Positions 59,280-64,000 of a stretch of 64,000 bases of DNA are shown here, piece by piece. Within the stretch, counting starts at the first letter, position 1, and each line of letters starts with the position of its first letter. Source of the DNA: Medicago truncatula (taxonomy: Eukaryota; Streptophyta; Magnoliopsida; Fabales; Fabaceae); assembly GCF_003473485.1 (NCBI RefSeq), contig NC_053045.1, positions 34,322,494-34,386,493 on the forward strand, written 5' to 3'. The notes under the pieces were generated by a model that saw only the letters and a list, made by a program, of their open reading frames with translations, was not told the origin of the DNA and did no database searches. Both the position numbers and the translations under genes were made by a program.

Positions 59280-60160
59280 ATCCCCCCTCATGTCACCACT
59301 TTCTACACTCCATTTTGTCATAAAGTTTATGGTTTGAGGAAGAACCACTTCGCCAAAATGCTTTCAATAACATGATATATTGTTATCATGTCCCGAGATT
59401 GTTTCCTCAGCACAATGCATCATTCTGAAATCGTCTCACACCATAACATTTCTCTTCACCTTATTATCATCTTACATTTGAAAAGAGTCAACAAGTATCT
59501 TAGCAATTAACTCTCGAATGGTATCTTTTTAAAGTTGTCAACGATAAATTAAGTCTTTTGAATTCTATTTCTAATATTTACTATACACTTGCTAAATAAA
59601 AAAATATTTATTATACGCACACAAAATTGTTCAAAAATGGACTAAGTTGGGTCTTTTAAGATGAGTAATAAGAAATAGACTTTGAGATGATAAACACATT
59701 CTCTTTTGTTACCACAGAATGAATGGTAACACATCAGAGATTTTCCTTTCAAAAAAACAGCACATGAGAAATTTATTAGGATTGAAAAAGGGGAGGAACT
59801 AGTATGGGTTATTTTTTGTATTTTTTGGTGTAGATAAAATTATCATTTCATCATTAAGTGTCCAAAAATATCATTTACCTTCCATGAAATGTTGCAAAGG
59901 GCATACATTAGCACACTATCATGTGCCAGTAGGGGGAACTAACCTTCAAATAAAGGGTTGAGCAAAATTTAACACACCTCATACCTAACCACTTCTTACA
60001 AATTCAACCAAATAAAAACCACCCTCTGGATATACTTTACAATCTGATAACATAGCCGCACCACCTACATCAATGCCACAAAGGACAGGCTGAAGCAGGC
60101 ACAGATTGGAGGATAAGGCACCAAACATATGACTCACACCGGCCATATTTTGGATGAAAA
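59280..60160. other. Intergenic, probable retrotransposon remains
   Basis: No ORF of note. Composition near 59280-59460 resembles the preceding degraded element. The rest is AT-rich. Confidence 0.35.
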
Positions 60161-61838
60161 ATTAAAGATGAATGATAGAGTAAAAATAATTAGAGACTTA
60201 TTTGGTCCAAATTAGTGAATGACTAATTTTGTTCTTTTTTCGTTAAAAATCTAAAATCATCATAAAAAAAACGCGAAAGAGATTAATTTAACCTAAATTT
60301 ATAAATTCATGTGCCATCATCGTTATTCACAATGGCATATGCAAATGCAAATGTAATTGACACACATCATCTTACAAGATACGTCAATAACTTAATAGAC
60401 AAACTTTGATCAAATTTTATGAAGGGGTTAGTTTCTCCTTCGTATAAAGTTGTCATGACTAATTTGAATAATATTTTTTGTCGGTAATTAAATTGACCAG
60501 CACTCAAATTATGAGAGATTAAATTGGATCATAAGTCTTAAAAAAATGAGTATTTTTTTTTTTATAAAAAAAATTTGTTACTAATTTTTGCAAAATTACT
60601 TATATAGTCCCTTAACTTAATTTCAAACAACGATTCAATCTATATCTTTTTTCCTAATCATTTTTTTCATTTTACATATGAATTTTTAAGAGACCACGAA
60701 AATAATCTTACTTTTTAAAGAGAGTTTTTAAACAAAGTTTCAAATGAATAATTGGTTTAAATAGTTTCTCATAAAAATTCATTTTGAATATTTTATCATT
60801 TTGCTACTTTTTTATAACAATAAAATTTTAAAAAATACGTAAATTAAGAAGCCATTTTGAGTAGCTTCACATAAAAGAACTTATGAACAAAAGCAAAACG
60901 GAATATTTTATCATAAGCAATATACTACCATTTGAAAAAACAAACAATAAAATGAATGATAAAGATAATATTACGAAGTTACGAACAACAACAGGACCAA
61001 AAAATGATCGAATCAATCAAAGTATGGGGTCATTCATATCAAGCAATAATACCTTTTTTTAGGGGATGCGGTACAATAATATACTTGCAATTGAGGGGCA
61101 ATAATTCAGATATTCCACAACTGAATCGGTAGTGGTTGAGAAAATATCTTCAACTAATGTTTTTTTTTTTAATAAAAAATTCGATATTCGACTCAAGAAC
61201 TCTCAAAAATTGACTTATTTAAAGGACTAATTCCACTGTCAATTAATGTATAAATGTGTTTGTGTTTGTTTTTGTCGATAAATATTATTAAAACTTACCA
61301 CCCAACATCATAATAGAGTTTTTTTTTTTATTTTTTTTTTAAGATCATAATAGAGATTGTTACCCACCTCCTAACAATGTGATTGTGTTTTAAGGGTCTT
61401 TTTTTTAGGGAGTATTTAAGGGTCTATTTAGTTTCACTCTTATAGAAGTTTTATCATTCTTAAGGTAATCAAATATAAATCATTTTACTTCACCTTAAAA
61501 ATTAATTTTACAAAATCAATATGTTGTTGAACCAAACACACAATAAATCTTTTACCTTCAAACTTCCCCTATTAATGTTCTAATTTCACCTGAGAAACAC
61601 GTTGAGAAAAACTTTATGTTAAAACTCATTTCTTTTTATAGGAGTTGTTGCACTTTAATTAATTAACCAAATGATTTCTTTTTATAGTCGTTGGGAGGAT
61701 ATCCTATAGTATTTGATGTCCCCTTGGCTGCTTCAGCTTTTTCATTTTCATATTGACAATAAAAAACAAAAAGCAAATATATACTGATGAAGAAAATCTC
61801 ATGTGTTTTTGATGAACTAATCACCATATTCAAGTGGG

Positions 61839-62512
61839 GAATTTTTTTTTTTTCTGCCCTTATTTAATTCCAAAAATATAAAAATGCCCTAGTTTTGAAA
61901 AAAATTGCATAAATGCCCTACTTTTCAGAATTTACTGATACCTTGCAACCCCCACTTGCGGGGTACCTTAAAAAAATTTTAAAAATTAACTACCCCGCAA
62001 GTGGGACTTGCGGCCTCCTTTTTTTTTTTTTTTTTTTTTTAAAATTAAATAACTATAACTACACGCCTATATTTTTTTTTTTTTTTTTAAAAAAATTAAT
62101 AGATTGCCACCCCCACTTGCGGGGTAGGCTTAATTTTTTTTTTAAATTTTTTTAATACCCCGCAAGTGGGGCTTGCGGGTTTGTTTTTTGTTTTTTTTTT
62201 TTAATTTTATTAATAATAATAATAATAATAATAATAGTAATTATTATTAATAATAATAATAATAATAATATTAATAATAATAATAATATTAATCACTAGA
62301 CATCCTATAAATAAAATAAAGACTAAATTTCTACTGATGTCTAATATTAATGCAATCTTTGCGGGAATGACCAGTCATCCTACAAATACCGCATCTTCTC
62401 TCAGTTTCCACATCGTCCATCTCGGTCCTAATGCGAGTAATTGGTGGACGACCTTACACTACATATATATATATTTCCACTACATATTATTATTATTATT
62501 ATTAATAATTAC

Positions 62513-62552
<40 letters not shown>

Positions 62553-62932
62553 AATAATAAAATTAAAAAAAAAAAACAAAAAACAAACCCGCAAGCCCCA
62601 CTTGCGGGGTATTAAAAAAATTTAAAAAAAAAATTAAGCCAGCCTACCCCGCAAGTGGGGGTGACAATCTATTAATTTTTAAAAAAAAAAAAATAAAAAA
62701 TATAGGCGTGTAGTTATAGTTATTTAATTTTAAAAAAAAAAAAAAAAAAAAAAGGAGGCCGCAAGTCCCACTTGCGGGGTAGTTAATTTTTAAAATTTTT
62801 TTAAGGTACCCCGCAAGTGAGGGTTGCAAGGTATCAGTAAATTCTGAAAAGTAGGGCATTTATGCAATTTTTTTTAAAACTAGGGCATTTTTGTATTTTT
62901 GGAATTAAATAAGGGCAGAAAAAAAAAAATTC
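61839..62932 (-). mobile_element. Hairpin Mutator-like element with perfect 9-bp TSD
   Basis: 1094 bp between two copies of TCAAGTGGG (61830-61838 and 62933-62941), the 9-bp duplication expected of MULEs. The ends are GAATTTTTTTTTTTTCTGCC and its complement. Each arm is about 400 bp and carries the same ACTTGCGGGGTA and CCGCAAGTGGG blocks, so the element would fold into one long hairpin. The ~200-bp centre holds a captured coding fragment on the minus strand. Confidence 0.9.
62330..62453 (-). pseudogene. Captured MULE/FAR1-type transposase C-terminus with zinc knuckle
   Basis: On the minus strand one open stretch between stops reads GRPPITRIRTEMDDVE, then a CCHC knuckle CGICRMTGHSRKDC (C-x2-C-x4-H-x4-C), INIRHQ and a stop. 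A GRP-x-x-x-R-I-R-x-E segment followed by a zinc knuckle at the very C-terminus is typical of plant Mutator-like transposases and FAR1-related proteins. Only about 40 codons survive, with no DDE catalytic region, so it cannot move the element by itself. Confidence 0.75.
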
Positions 62933-62949
62933 TCAAGTGGGTCATCAAT

Positions 62950-63235
62950 AAAAAAAAATTAGATTTTGTCCCTGTAATTTCAGATTCTTCCACTTTTGGT
63001 CCCTCCTTTCATCAAGTCAACAGAATCTGCATAAATTACGTCCCTGTAATTTCAGATTCCTCCCACTTTTGGTCCCTCATTTTACGTGCCATGTATGCAG
63101 ATTCTGCTTACGTAGTGGAATGGGGGACCAAAAGTGGAAGAATATGAAATTACAGGGACAAAATCTAAATCTTTTTTTTTACAGGAACTAAAACTGGAAT
63201 TCGCTAATATTACAGGGACGAAAAGAGATATTTAC
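62950..63235. mobile_element. Inverted-repeat MITE next to the hairpin MULE
   Basis: TTTTGTCCCTGTAATTTCAG and CCACTTTTGGTCCCTC on the left pair with GAGGG-like and TGAAATTACAGGGACAAAAT on the right. The first motif is repeated within the left arm. It separates two halves of local-duplication segment P. Confidence 0.6.
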
Positions 63236-63459
63236 CCATGATAATATATATGGCGTAAAAGATTACTTAGATTGTTTTATAGGCTTTTAAGTTGTTCAAC
63301 CCTAAAAAAAAAAAAATTGATCGAAAGATAGCTTTTCGATAGGTTCTGTACAAAAAAAAATCGATTGAAAGATACGTTCTAATAGATTTATATCATCAGA
63401 CATTACGTTTTGATAAATTTAAAGGATTTTGAATAAAATTGAGGGCCTATAAAACGACA

Positions 63460-64000
63460 TTGGGTGTGTTTGGTTATGAGAAGAAAATAAGAAGAGAGAA
63501 AGAGGTAAGAGAGAGTAAGGGAAGAGAGAAAGAGGTGGGAAATAGAGTAGATTTAAAGACTAGACAAGCCTCCTCAATCAACCAATAAACACATTCGACA
63601 TTTAAGACTTAATTCACGCAGAGATTTACACTAGCGTGAGTTAACTCACGCAGAGATATTATTGTCATTTCAGTTGGGAGCGAGCAATTTCTGTTGGATA
63701 AAGAGCAGAATTCATAATGATTCATTGTTTTGTATGTTTTGCATTGCTTGTTTAGAATGTGCGTACAAGAGCTGGCCAATTTCGTACAACGTGATCAAAA
63801 ATAAAATTATTTTAGAACTAATATATTAAATTTTATTCGTATACAAAAAGATTCGCAATAATTTTACTACTATACAAAATGTAATTTAAAACAACGTCAA
63901 GAAACTTTTTTATATGATAGGTTTTATTACTCACATAAAATGTAAAATTATTTCATAAGCTTAACATAATATATACAGAATATATACAGAGTTGAGGTTC
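63460..64000. other. Intergenic end of window
   Basis: A purine-rich patch (63475-63550, AGAGAGAAAGAGGT repeats) is followed at 63590-63715 by a diverged piece of the palindromic MITE of 6798-7083 (CTAGCGTGAGTTAACTCACG, GAGCAGAATTCAT). The last ~280 bp are AT-rich with nothing recognised. Confidence 0.45.

Noticed and set aside
62337-62615. A plus-strand ORF over the centre of the hairpin element
   Set aside because: The real coding signal (zinc knuckle) is on the minus strand; the plus frame runs into homopolymers.

Overview
This is a plant nuclear window. AT-rich intergenic DNA, multi-exon genes with GT..AG introns, dense nested transposable elements, tRNA-derived SINEs, Stowaway-type MITEs and a Tat/Ogre-like LTR retrotransposon all point to a eudicot. 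A legume close to Medicago is my best guess; this is inference from sequence style, not a database match.

Four host genes are supported. (1) A BURP-domain gene (1849-3810, minus) has an N-terminal array of ten short Tyr-bounded motifs. (2) A nine-exon plastid ClpP6-type Clp protease subunit gene (8362-12796, minus) reconstructs to 274 aa, but the codon expected to encode the catalytic His reads Asn. (3) A short organ-specific (DUF2775-type) secreted protein gene lies at 22511-22920, plus. (4) A second BURP gene (49915-50890, minus) has the same two-exon plan, but a His-rich linker replaces the repeats.

The centre of the window (26.4-48.96 kb) is one composite. A minus-strand Helitron has a canonical hairpin plus CTAG 3' end, an apparently intact seven-exon Rep-helicase gene (1674 aa) and two complete B3-type DNA-binding genes plus a broken third B3 exon. 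Its 5' region is split by an 11.86-kb LTR retrotransposon (36529-48386, TSD GTTAC) with almost identical LTRs. That element carries only a gag-like ORF and a 32-bp minisatellite. An identical 305-bp direct repeat (26091-26395 and 48961-49265) brackets the whole composite, which ordinary Helitron insertion does not explain.

Around this lie older layers. They include antiparallel LINE fragments (4.7-7.4 kb), a Copia LTR with a 2-kb solo LTR nested in it (13.2-16.1 kb), a 5'-truncated LINE with a 16-bp TSD (16.2-17.1 kb), a Mutator-like foldback element (24.6-26.0 kb), many MITEs and SINEs, and a degenerate locally duplicated block (53-63.5 kb). The last contains a 1094-bp hairpin MULE with a perfect 9-bp TSD and a captured transposase zinc knuckle. 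The most interesting items are the BURP repeat protein as a possible cyclic-peptide precursor, the ClpP6 His-to-Asn change, the B3-carrying Helitron and the 305-bp duplication around it.
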